Both the position numbers and the translations under genes were made by a program. From assembly GCA_014191855.1 (NCBI GenBank), contig BJHF01000046.1, forward strand, positions 1 through 50,916: DNA of 50,916 bases, in the 5' to 3' direction. This document shows positions 41,096-50,916 of this stretch, piece after piece. Numbering within the stretch: the stretch's first letter is position 1; every line of letters begins with the position of its first letter. The stretch is from Deltaproteobacteria bacterium. Lineage in GTDB: Bacteria > Myxococcota_A > UBA796 > SXON01. The notes under the pieces were generated by a model, which saw only the letters and a list, made by a program, of their open reading frames with translations, was not told where the DNA came from and made no database searches.

Positions 41096-41380
41096 TCCGA
41101 CACGCGACCGCGGGCTATGGACAACTTGAGGAATCCATGGTGGACAACTGGTGGAGTGCTTGCGGACAGATCGGCAGGTTGTCCACCCGCCGGGGGAGGC
41201 GACCGACCGGCAGGGATATCTCCGCCGCCAGAAGGCGAGATATCCCACCAGTTATGCTGATCGATCTCCAAGGTTGGTCCGAAGCAGTTTCGGTTATCCA
41301 CACTCTCCACAGACCTTTTCAAGCAACATCAAGATCTCTCTCATCAGTATAGAAGCCCTTCCCTGACTCCCGGAACGACC
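41096..41380. other. Probable replication origin (oriC)
   Basis: The dnaA-dnaN gap holds DnaA-box-like 9-mers: TTGTCCATA (complement of 41116-41124), TTGTCCACC (complement of 41139-41147), TTGTCCACC (41179-41187), canonical TTATCCACA (41294-41302) and weaker CTCTCCACA (41303-41311). A dyad of 10-bp perfect arms lies at 41213-41246. The stretch from about 41312 to 41360 is comparatively AT-rich and could be the unwinding element; TATAGA at 41348-41353 may be a -10 for dnaN. Location between dnaA and dnaN is the commonest place for oriC. Confidence 0.75.
41213..41246. repeat. Dyad within oriC
   Basis: GGGATATCTC (41213-41222) and GAGATATCCC (41237-41246) are perfect 10-bp arms. The inner bases CGCC and GGCG extend the pairing with one unpaired base. 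This is not a DnaA box, nor does it match the parS consensus. It may bind a second origin protein or a regulator. Confidence 0.6.
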
Positions 41381-42496
41381 ATGGATCTCCTCATCCACCG
41401 CGAAGAGCTCGTACGCGCCCTGGCCCGGGCGCAGGGCATCGTTGAAAAACGGCCTACGTTGCCCATTCTGAGCGCCGTGCTGCTCCAGGCTTCGGCCGAA
41501 GGTGTGCGGGCTACGGCCACCGACAAGACCATGACCGTGATCGCGGACTACGCGGCTACGGTGCGCACGCCCGGAGAGATCGCGGTGGACGCGGCCAATT
41601 TCTTCCAGGTGGCGAAGGTCCTGGCCGGCGACATCGTCACGCTCACGGTGGTGGACAACGGGAAGCTTGAGGTGCGCTGCGGCGCCTCGGTGTTCAAGCT
41701 CGCCACGTTCAACGCGGCCGACTTCCCGGTCACCCCCGCGCTCGATCAGGCGCGGTCGCTCACGATGGCCAGCGGTGCGCTCCGGCGGGTCATCGATCGG
41801 GTGCACTTCGCCGTTGCGCCGGACGACAACCGGTATGGCCTCAACGGCGCCCACGTCGAAGACACGAGCGCGGCCGGCGGCCCGGTCGTGCGCTTTGTGG
41901 GCACCGACGGCAACCGTCTCTGCTGGGCGCAGGCGCCCTACACCGGTGAGCTTGGGATCGGCCGCAAGATGCTGCTCCCGCGCAAGGGTCTGGGCGAGGT
42001 GCGCAAGCTCGTGGATGGCTACGAAGGGGACGTGCAGATCGCGTTCGGCGAGCGCGCGGCGCTCATCCAGTACCCTGGCGTGATGGTGCATGTCCGCTTG
42101 CTCGAAGCGGACTTTCCTGACTACCGACAGGTGTTGCCTTCGGCGTTCAAGCGGCGCGCGCTCGTGGATCGCGATGCCCTTCGCGAGGCGCTTCGCCGGG
42201 TGTCGATCCTCGCCACGGATGCGACGAACTCCGTTCGCTTCCAGTTCTCCGCCGAGGGGCTCGTGCTCTCGGCCCGCAAGCTCGATGCTGGGGAGTGTCG
42301 CGAAGAAGTGCCCATTGAGCTGAGCGGTGAGCCGATCAGCATGGGGTTCAACGCCCGCTTCGTCATCGAAGTGCTCGGCGCCATGGATGGAACGCGGGTG
42401 TCGCTGGAGCTCGGGGATGCGCTCGCGCCGTGCATCCTGAAGGACATGGATGACGAGAACGCGCTCTACGTCGTGATGCCCGTTCGCCTCGACTGA
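41381..42496 (+). CDS. dnaN: DNA polymerase III sliding clamp (beta)
   Basis: A 371-aa clamp with three repeated domains. Recognised by MDLLIHREELVRALARAQGIVEKRPTLPILS (positions 1-31), GKLEVRCGASVFKLATFNAADFP, and the C-terminal end ENALYVVMPVRLD, matching the MPMRL-type tail of beta clamps. It tethers polymerase and many repair proteins to DNA. The only start with similarity is the ATG at 41381. recF follows after nine bases. Confidence 0.97.
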   Translation: MDLLIHREELVRALARAQGIVEKRPTLPILSAVLLQASAEGVRATATDKTMTVIADYAATVRTPGEIAVDAANFFQVAKVLAGDIVTLTVVDNGKLEVRCGASVFKLATFNAADFPVTPALDQARSLTMASGALRRVIDRVHFAVAPDDNRYGLNGAHVEDTSAAGGPVVRFVGTDGNRLCWAQAPYTGELGIGRKMLLPRKGLGEVRKLVDGYEGDVQIAFGERAALIQYPGVMVHVRLLEADFPDYRQVLPSAFKRRALVDRDALREALRRVSILATDATNSVRFQFSAEGLVLSARKLDAGECREEVPIELSGEPISMGFNARFVIEVLGAMDGTRVSLELGDALAPCILKDMDDENALYVVMPVRLD

Positions 42497-42505
42497 TCGT
42501 CGCCC

Positions 42506-43585
42506 ATGCGCCTCCTCCGCGTACAGGCGCAGTCGTTTCGCAACCTCGGCGCCGAGGTGTTGGATGTCGACGCGCCGTTCGTCGCCTTCTGCGGGCCGAA
42601 TGGGCAGGGAAAGACCAACTGGCTGGAGGCCATCGCCGCGCTCGGCACGCTCCGGAGTTTTCGCACCAGCAAGAACGCCGAGCTCCTGAGGTTCGGCGCG
42701 CAGGAAGCGATGGTGGAAGGCCTGGTAAGCTCCGACGGGATGACGCGGCGGTACCGCGTGGCCTGGAAGGACGGCGAGCGGACGTTGCGTCGCGAGGATC
42801 GCGTGGTCGACGCAGTGGGGTGGCTGCGCAGCTTTCGCGCGGCCTGGTTCGTGCCAGGGGACGTGGCGCCCATTCGCGGAGAACCTGCGCTTCGTCGGGC
42901 CATGCTCGATCGGGCGGCCCTCACGCTCGAGCCCTCCTACCTGTCCCTCGCGCAGCAGCTCCGTCGCTGCCTCGACCACAAAGCGGCGCTGCTGCGGCCG
43001 GGAAACGCGGATGGCCCCACGCTCGACGCAGTGGACGCCCAGCTCGCGGGCCTTTCCGTTCGGGTCATCGCGCGGCGAACCGAAACGGTCGCGCAGATGG
43101 CGCCGCATTTTCGCGCGTTCTACGAGGCCTTCGGAGGCGCGGAGGACGCGGCAGTGCGCTACCGCCCGTTTGCGACAGGCGATGCCGAGCAGCTCCTCCA
43201 GCGGATGCTGGCCGCACGGCCTCAAGAGCGCGATCTACGCCGCGCGCTGGTGGGGCCGCACCGCGACGACCTGGAATTCCAGCTCCAGGGGCGGCCCGCC
43301 CGCGCCTTCGCCTCCCAGGGGCAAGCCCGCTCCTTGGTGCTCGCATGGAAGCTAGCGGAGTTGGCCTGCGCGCGAACGGGGGATGAAACGCCGCTGTTCC
43401 TCATCGACGACCTGGGAAGCGAGCTCGACCCGGATCGCACCGCGCGATTGGTGCGGGTAGTCAGCGAGCTTGGTGCGCAGGTATTCGTGACCACGACCGA
43501 CGCGCGGTTTCTCCCAAAGGGCAAGGAGGAGCTTCGGATTTTCAATGTCGAGGCCGGAGTGGCGAGGCTGGCGTCCACGGGGTGA
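42506..43585 (+). CDS. recF: DNA recombination/repair protein RecF
   Basis: A 359-aa SMC-like ATPase for gap repair and loading of RecA. Walker A is GPNGQGKTN in the N-terminus, the signature region SQGQARSLVLAWKLAEL precedes the Walker B LFLIDDLGSELD. The order dnaN-recF is standard. ATG 42506 follows the dnaN stop by nine bases. Confidence 0.96.
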   Translation: MRLLRVQAQSFRNLGAEVLDVDAPFVAFCGPNGQGKTNWLEAIAALGTLRSFRTSKNAELLRFGAQEAMVEGLVSSDGMTRRYRVAWKDGERTLRREDRVVDAVGWLRSFRAAWFVPGDVAPIRGEPALRRAMLDRAALTLEPSYLSLAQQLRRCLDHKAALLRPGNADGPTLDAVDAQLAGLSVRVIARRTETVAQMAPHFRAFYEAFGGAEDAAVRYRPFATGDAEQLLQRMLAARPQERDLRRALVGPHRDDLEFQLQGRPARAFASQGQARSLVLAWKLAELACARTGDETPLFLIDDLGSELDPDRTARLVRVVSELGAQVFVTTTDARFLPKGKEELRIFNVEAGVARLASTG

Positions 43586-43621
43586 GCCGTGGTCGTCGCT
43601 CCGCGGCCACGGTAGGTCGCG

Positions 43622-46523
<2,902 letters not shown>

Positions 46524-46530
46524 CGCCGCG

Positions 46531-46557
46531 CGTGCGGTCGGCTGGTTAGGCCGCACG
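46531..46557 (+). terminator. Hairpin between gyrB and fabH
   Basis: CGTGCGG (46531-46537) pairs with CCGCACG (46551-46557), loop 13 bases, starting eight bases after the gyrB stop. No U-tract follows, so it may only pause or protect RNA rather than terminate; an AGGAGG ribosome site for fabH lies directly downstream. Confidence 0.35.
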
Positions 46558-46570
46558 GCCAGGAGGATCA

Positions 46571-47563
46571 GTGCGTCGCAGTCGAATCGCAGGCATGGGC
46601 CACTTCCTCCCGGAGCGGGTCGTCACCAACGACGATCTGCGCCAGTGGATGGAAACGTCGGATGAGTGGATCCACCAGCGCTCCGGCATTCGGGAGCGCC
46701 GCTGGGTGGAGGGGAACGTGGGCGCCAGTGAGTTGGCCGAGCCCGCTGCGCTCCAGGCCCTTGCGGAGGCGGGGCGCACGGTGGCGGACGTGGACATGAT
46801 CCTCTTCGCCACCCTTTCCCCCGATCTGAACTTCCCCGGAAGCGGCTGCCTTCTTGGCGCGCGGCTGGGCATCCCGGGCACGGCGGCGATGGACATCCGG
46901 AACCAGTGCACCGGCTTCCTCTACAGCCTCGCCACCGCCGACTCGATGGTGCGCTCCGGCATGGCGAAGTGTGTGCTGATCGCGGGTTCAGAGGTGCACT
47001 CCTCGGGAATCGAGCTCTCGACTCGCGGTCGCGATGTGAGCGTGCTCTTCGGCGATGGCGCGGGCTGCGCCGTCATCACCGAGGCCACCGATGGCTCCAT
47101 GCTGCTGGACCACGAGCTGCACGCCGATGGGCGCTTTGCGGAGATCCTGATGGTGGAAGCTCCCGCTTCGCGCATGATGCCGCGGCTCACCCCGCAGATG
47201 ATGGAGGAGGGGCGGCACTACCCGAAGATGGATGGCAAGGCGGTGTTCAAGCACGCGGTGGAGAAGCTGCCGCCGCTGGTGCACTCGATCCTGGGTCGCA
47301 ACGGCTTCACGTTGGACGATGTCGCGATGCTCGTGCCGCATCAAGCGAACATGCGCATCAACGAGCTGGTCGCGCGCCACCTTGGGCTTGGCCCCGAGCG
47401 CGTGATGCACAACATTCAGAAGTATGGGAACACCACGGCCGCCAGCATTCCCATTGCGCTGCATGAGGCTGCGCAGGAAGGGCGGATCAAGAAGGGCGAT
47501 CTGGTGTTGCTCGCAGGCCTGGGCGCCGGGCTCACCTGGGGCGCCTCGCTCCTCCGCTGGTAG
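46571..47563 (+). CDS. fabH: Beta-ketoacyl-ACP synthase III (FabH-like)
   Basis: A 330-aa thiolase-fold enzyme that condenses acyl-CoA with malonyl-ACP. The catalytic triad is visible: Cys113 in RNQCTGFLY, His257 in VPHQANMRI and Asn287 in KYGNTTAAS. It is typical in length for FabH. A GTG start at 46571 is preceded by an AGGAGG site. It may serve primary fatty-acid initiation or a special acyl pathway; other fab genes are not nearby, so gene name is provisional. Confidence 0.9.
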   Translation: MRRSRIAGMGHFLPERVVTNDDLRQWMETSDEWIHQRSGIRERRWVEGNVGASELAEPAALQALAEAGRTVADVDMILFATLSPDLNFPGSGCLLGARLGIPGTAAMDIRNQCTGFLYSLATADSMVRSGMAKCVLIAGSEVHSSGIELSTRGRDVSVLFGDGAGCAVITEATDGSMLLDHELHADGRFAEILMVEAPASRMMPRLTPQMMEEGRHYPKMDGKAVFKHAVEKLPPLVHSILGRNGFTLDDVAMLVPHQANMRINELVARHLGLGPERVMHNIQKYGNTTAASIPIALHEAAQEGRIKKGDLVLLAGLGAGLTWGASLLRW

Positions 47564-47565
47564 CG

Positions 47566-48513
47566 ATGGCTGGTGACACGAGCCCGCTGTTCCGCGCCCG
47601 GGTCCTGTTCGTCACAGGCAAGGGAGGCGTCGGAAAAACGTCGGTTGCGGCGGCCGTTGGGCGGCTCGCGGCGGCGCAGGGGCGGCGGACGTTGGTCGTG
47701 GAGGTGGACAACCAGCACCCCACGCTCCCGGTGATCTTCGGCAAGCCGACGGCGTACGAGCCGACCGAGGTTGAACCGAACCTCTCGATCTGCAACATCG
47801 CCTGGGCGCCGGCGCTCGAAGACTGGGTGGAGAGCATCGTGTCGATGCGTCGGCTCGTGCGGCTCATCATGAAAAACAGGGTCGTTTCTCTGTTCTTGCA
47901 GGTCACGCCTGGCGCTCGCGACCTCGTGATGTTGTGGCGCACCCTCCAGCTCGCGAAGCGGGCGGACCTCGTGATCGTCGACCTTCCCGCGTCGGGCAAC
48001 GCGGTGGCCATGTTGTCGGTCCCGCTCACCGCCGAGCGGCTGTTCCCCGCCGGCCCGATTCGCCGCTGCGCCGACGAATTGCTGGAGATGTACGCCCGTA
48101 GCGACACGCGCTTGGTGCTCGTGGCCCTGCCGGAAGAGATGGTGGTGAACGAAACGCTCGAAACGCTCCACAAGCTGGAGCGGGATGTGCGCGGGCTCAC
48201 CATCCCCTTGATCCTGTTGAATCGGGCCTCACCGCCCACCTTCACCGAGGGCGAACGCTCTCTCCTGAGCGCCCTGGAGGCCGAAGCGCCGCCGGGAACC
48301 GCGATGGCTGAGGTGCTCGGCGCCGGGCGCTGGGAGGAGGGCCTGGAGGCGGCCACGGGCGACGCGTTGGCGCGCCTTGAGGTCACTCACCGGCCCGTGG
48401 TGTCCTTGCCCTCGCTGTCGCGGGCCGACGGCGCGCGGAAGGTCACCACGCAGCTTGCAGCCGCGATGGCGCGGGCCAGCGGCGTGCGGGTGGACTTCCG
48501 GGGGGGCACATGA
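47566..48513 (+). CDS. ArsA/Get3-like ATPase 1
   Basis: A 315-aa P-loop ATPase of the anion-transporting ATPase class. The deviant Walker A is VTGKGGVGKTS (16-26). The signature of ArsA-type switch regions (VVEVDN, VIVDLPASGN) follows. No arsenite-binding cysteine set is visible. It starts two bases after the fabH stop and its stop overlaps the next gene by four bases. Such paired ArsA-like genes occur in several bacterial groups, with unknown function. Confidence 0.85.
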   Translation: MAGDTSPLFRARVLFVTGKGGVGKTSVAAAVGRLAAAQGRRTLVVEVDNQHPTLPVIFGKPTAYEPTEVEPNLSICNIAWAPALEDWVESIVSMRRLVRLIMKNRVVSLFLQVTPGARDLVMLWRTLQLAKRADLVIVDLPASGNAVAMLSVPLTAERLFPAGPIRRCADELLEMYARSDTRLVLVALPEEMVVNETLETLHKLERDVRGLTIPLILLNRASPPTFTEGERSLLSALEAEAPPGTAMAEVLGAGRWEEGLEAATGDALARLEVTHRPVVSLPSLSRADGARKVTTQLAAAMARASGVRVDFRGGT

Positions 48514-49625
48514 AGCTCTCCGCGATGGTGGCGCAGCAGCAGCTCATCGTGTGCGTGGGCTCGGGAGGCGTGGGCAAAACCACCACGGCGGCGTCGCTCG
48601 CCCTCGCCGGGGCCTACGCGGGGCGCCGGGCGCTGGTGCTCACGATCGACCCGGCCCGTCGCCTCGCTAACTCCCTCGGACTCACCGAGATCGGCAACAC
48701 CGAGCACCGGATCGCGCTCCCACCGGAGGTGCCTGGTGAGCTCTGGGCGATGATGTTGGATGCGCCCTCCACCTTCGACGACGTGATCCGAAAGGTGGCG
48801 CGCGACGACGCAACGAGGGAAGCGATCTACAACAACCGCATCTACCGCTCCATCGCCGGCAGCTTCTCGGGCAGCCAGGAATACATGGCCACCGAGCGGC
48901 TCTTCGACGTGATGCAGAGCGGCCGCTACGAGCTCGTCATCCTCGACACGCCGCCGGTGAAGAACGCGCTCGACTTCCTCGACGCGCCCGGCCGCCTCGC
49001 ACGCTTCCTCGACAAGCAGATCATGAAGCGGCTGTTGACGCCCCACGACGAGGATGGGGGCTTCTTTGGCAGCCGCCTGCTCGCCGGCACCACCGCGGTG
49101 GTGTATCGGCTGCTCGGCCACATCTTCGGCGACGAGTTTCTCGGCGACATTGCCTCCTTCTTCGCCCTCTTCAAGGATCTGTACGACGGCTTCCGCGAGC
49201 GCCATGAGAGTGTGGAGCGCACGTTCAAGGACGCGCGCACGAGCTTCGTTGTCGTGGCGGCGCCCACCGAGCCTTCGATGGAAGTCGCCGGTTTTTTCCT
49301 CACGGAGCTGCGCGCGCGTGGCCTGCCCCTCGCGGCGCTGGTGGCCAACCAGGTGCATCGCGCATCGTTCACGACGCCCAACCTCGAAGCGGTGTTCGGA
49401 GCCCGCGCGAGGGCCCTCCACCCGGCTGCGGCCGGGCCGCTCCTCGCCCGGCTCGGCGCCGCGCATCTCCGCCTGGCCGACCTTGCTTCCCTCGAAGCGC
49501 GCCGCGTGGAGGCGCTCCGTCGTCAGGCGGGCCCTTCGGTCGACGTTCACGTCGTCCCCCGCCTCGCCACCGAGGTGCACGATCTTGCCTCGCTTGCCGC
49601 GCTTCACCGTTTCCTGATTGGATGA
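48510..49625 (+). CDS. ArsA/Get3-like ATPase 2
   Basis: A 371-aa partner ATPase. The Walker A is CVGSGGVGKTTTAAS near residues 15-29, with LTIDPARRLANSLGL (switch I-type) and VILDTPPVKNALDFLDAP (switch II-type) following. The TM-helix-handling groove of Get3 is partly helical here. Together with the preceding gene it may form a heterodimer. It starts at an overlap with the first ATPase gene (ATGA), and ends before a new promoter-like space. Confidence 0.87.
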   Translation: MKLSAMVAQQQLIVCVGSGGVGKTTTAASLALAGAYAGRRALVLTIDPARRLANSLGLTEIGNTEHRIALPPEVPGELWAMMLDAPSTFDDVIRKVARDDATREAIYNNRIYRSIAGSFSGSQEYMATERLFDVMQSGRYELVILDTPPVKNALDFLDAPGRLARFLDKQIMKRLLTPHDEDGGFFGSRLLAGTTAVVYRLLGHIFGDEFLGDIASFFALFKDLYDGFRERHESVERTFKDARTSFVVVAAPTEPSMEVAGFFLTELRARGLPLAALVANQVHRASFTTPNLEAVFGARARALHPAAAGPLLARLGAAHLRLADLASLEARRVEALRRQAGPSVDVHVVPRLATEVHDLASLAALHRFLIG

Positions 49626-49668
49626 TTCGGCGGCGTGGGTATAGTGGGCGCGCCCTGTCGGAGGCGCC

Positions 49669-50247
49669 ATGTTCTCAGCTACCCTGCTCCTTACCGCGCT
49701 CGTGAACACGGCCGCCGCAGGCGCGGCGCTCGAGCCCCAGGTGCGCTTGCACGTGGGCGCGAACTACGTCGGTGGCCCCTCCCCCTTTGGCCTGAGCGCG
49801 GGCATGGATGCGCGGCTCACCCGCATCGTCGGGATCGATCTCGGCGCGTTTGTCAGCCCCGTCGCGATCGGCGCTGAGAACCTCACGCTTCAGGCGGACG
49901 ACAGCGACTATTTCCACCTGAGGCACGGCGTATACGTGGCCCCCGGACTGCGCATCCCGCACCCGCAGCCCCGCACCTGGGCGTGGGAGTTCTTCGTACG
50001 CGGCGGTGGCGGCGTGATCTGGTTCGCGGACACGTCTCCGGACACGCCGGGGCTCGCCGAGGCCGAGTACGCGGTCACCCCCGGCATCGGCGGCTTCGGC
50101 GGGGCCGATGCATTCGTCCGCTTCGGCCACTTCGGCGTACGGGTCCTCGGGCGCGCCTGGGTGTACGAAGGCCAGCACCGCCAGCCTGCGGACCCTGCGC
50201 TCCTCGTCCAGCCCCAGGTGGCGGTCGAAGGAATCGTACAATTCTGA
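49669..50247 (+). CDS. Outer-membrane beta-barrel-like protein
   Basis: A 192-aa protein with a signal peptide (MFSATLLLTALVNTAAAGA) and an alternating polar/hydrophobic pattern (for example RLHVGANYVGG, GVYVAPGLRI, WEFFVRGGGGVIWF, AVEGIVQF ending in Phe), consistent with an eight- or ten-strand outer-membrane barrel. No family recognised. The ATG at 49669 follows GGAGG. It stands alone downstream of the ATPase pair. Confidence 0.6.
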   Translation: MFSATLLLTALVNTAAAGAALEPQVRLHVGANYVGGPSPFGLSAGMDARLTRIVGIDLGAFVSPVAIGAENLTLQADDSDYFHLRHGVYVAPGLRIPHPQPRTWAWEFFVRGGGGVIWFADTSPDTPGLAEAEYAVTPGIGGFGGADAFVRFGHFGVRVLGRAWVYEGQHRQPADPALLVQPQVAVEGIVQF

Positions 50248-50276
50248 CATTTCCTGACCGTTTGGCCACTCCCGTC

Positions 50277-50366
50277 TTGACAAGCGCGAATGGATCGAAC
50301 AATCTCATGTTCTCGGCAGCGCCTTTGCCGCCGAGGAACCTGACCATGCCAACCACAGCGGACTGA
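50277..50366 (+). promoter_or_regulatory. Leader of the RRM gene: promoter, hairpin and mini-ORF
   Basis: TTGACA (50277-50282) is a good -35; 17-18 bp on, CAATCT is only a weak -10. CTCGGC (50312-50317) and GCCGAG (50330-50335) form a leader stem. A six-codon ORF MPTTAD (50346-50366) starts ten bases after the GAGG at 50333-50336 and ends nine bases before the RRM start codon at 50375. Structured leaders are common on cold-responsive RNA-binding protein genes; this is a plausible analogue, not proof. Confidence 0.4.
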
Positions 50367-50374
50367 TCCCGAGA

Positions 50375-50916
50375 ATGTCTCGAAACGTGTATGTGGGGAA
50401 CCTCCCCTACCGCATCTCCGACGAAGACGTGCGTGAACTCTTCGGCCAAGACGGCCGGGAGGTCGTGAGTATCAACCTGATCATCGACCGAGAGACCGGA
50501 AAGCCCCGCGGCTTCGGCTTCGTCGAGTTCGCCAACGAGGCCCAGGCCGAGGCGGCGGTGCAGGCGCTCGACAACTACAATGTTGGCGGTCGCCCGCTCA
50601 AGGTGAACATCGCGCGTCCCCGCGAAGGCGGCGGTCCGGGCGGTCCGGGCGGCGGTCCAGGCGGTCCGCGGAGGCCTCGCGAGGGCTTCGCGCCCCAGGC
50701 GGTCTACCGCACCGGGGGTCCGCGGCCAGGCGAAGGTGAGGGTGGCGGCGGCGAATCCGGCGGCGGCGGCGGCTACGGTGGCGGGCGTCCTTCGGGCGGC
50801 GGCTACGGTGGTGGTGGCGGCGGCGGCGGCTACGGTGGCGGCGGCGGCTACGGCGGTGGGGGCGGCGATCGCCCCTCTGGCGGCGGCTACGGCGGCGCGG
50901 CGCGGCCTTCCGGTGG
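50375..50916 (+). CDS. Glycine-rich RRM RNA-binding protein (3' end outside window)
   Basis: At least 180 residues are visible and the frame is still open at the window edge. An RRM occupies residues 1-80: RNP-2 is VYVGNLPY and RNP-1 is KPRGFGFVEF. Then follows a Pro/Arg/Gly-rich segment and a long run of GGYGGG and GGGRPSGGGYGG repeats, so the tail is a low-complexity, probably phase-separating or RNA-annealing region. In cyanobacteria and some proteobacteria such RRM proteins are cold-responsive. The upstream mini-ORF and hairpin suggest post-transcriptional control. Confidence 0.92.
   Translation, partial: MSRNVYVGNLPYRISDEDVRELFGQDGREVVSINLIIDRETGKPRGFGFVEFANEAQAEAAVQALDNYNVGGRPLKVNIARPREGGGPGGPGGGPGGPRRPREGFAPQAVYRTGGPRPGEGEGGGGESGGGGGYGGGRPSGGGYGGGGGGGGYGGGGGYGGGGGDRPSGGGYGGAARPSG

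Noticed and set aside
41092..41352. Short plus-strand ORF overlapping the oriC spacer
   Set aside because: It runs through DnaA boxes and the dyad and shows no protein features.
41076..41380. parS site near the origin
   Set aside because: The dyad GGGATATCTC/GAGATATCCC does not match the TGTTTCACGTGAAACA consensus.

Overview
The window is about 50.9 kb of very GC-rich bacterial chromosome with strong third-position GC bias, so almost every real gene is shadowed by long antisense ORFs. It contains a classical replication-origin neighbourhood: mnmE-jag-yidC-yidD-rnpA-rpmH leftward, then dnaA-dnaN-recF-gyrB rightward. Together with MopE-type Asp-rich calcium-binding repeats, many lipoproteins and secreted TPR/HEAT/LysM proteins, and paired ArsA-like ATPases, this suggests a Gram-negative member of the Myxococcota or a related former deltaproteobacterial lineage. 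That placement is inference. No rRNA, tRNA, CRISPR array or intact insertion sequence was found.

Layout. 1-502: tail of an unknown gene, then a cluster of short degenerate repeats. 503-4402 (minus): tightly packed operon of a ferritin-like diiron protein, a NodU/CmcH-type carbamoyltransferase, a 65-aa DUF5989-like membrane protein, a TPR protein and a thermonuclease lipoprotein. 4709-5980: AAA/DUF4143 ATPase with a perfect dyad abutting its start codon. 6006-9224: a two-cluster Fe-S protein and two overlapping sulfotransferase-like genes. 9225-10297: gene-free, repeat-rich DNA with long hairpins. 10298-13175 (minus): MopE-repeat/beta-helix lipoprotein, SET-domain protein, small membrane protein. 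13200-14207: RluA/RluD-type pseudouridine synthase.

14310-21344 is the most unusual part. It is one rightward operon of five genes whose reading frames overlap or nearly touch: a 915-aa protein joining a complete class I HMG-CoA reductase to an aminoglycoside-phosphotransferase/choline-kinase-like domain, a NTP_transf_5-type nucleotidyltransferase, two thymidylate-kinase-like P-loop proteins and a FGGY carbohydrate kinase. A reductase with four kinase-like modules and a nucleotidyltransferase looks like an uncharacterised activation or conjugation pathway, possibly acting on mevalonate or a polyol. I do not know of a described system with this make-up.

21437-34824 holds mostly accessory genes: a HIT protein, a toxin-antitoxin-like pair whose PIN toxin is frameshifted, an exported TldD/TldE-like protease pair coupled to a GT-C-like membrane protein, small acidic and secreted proteins, DUF1697, a LysM/TPR membrane protein, and an operon of glutathione synthetase, a TPR protein and a SCO1-type lipoprotein. 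34834-47563 is the origin region (oriC most likely at 41096-41380) followed by fabH. 47566-50916 contains two coupled ArsA/Get3-like ATPases, an outer-membrane-like protein and the start of a glycine-rich RRM protein with a structured leader.

Three copies of an intergenic stem-loop (arms GCGATGCGC/GCGCATCGC) lie just after the second sulfotransferase, the pseudouridine synthase and the FGGY kinase. A second family of short TCTC...GGGGG repeats occurs at 150-311 and 9505-9722. No database search was possible, so family names come from motifs and overall resemblance.
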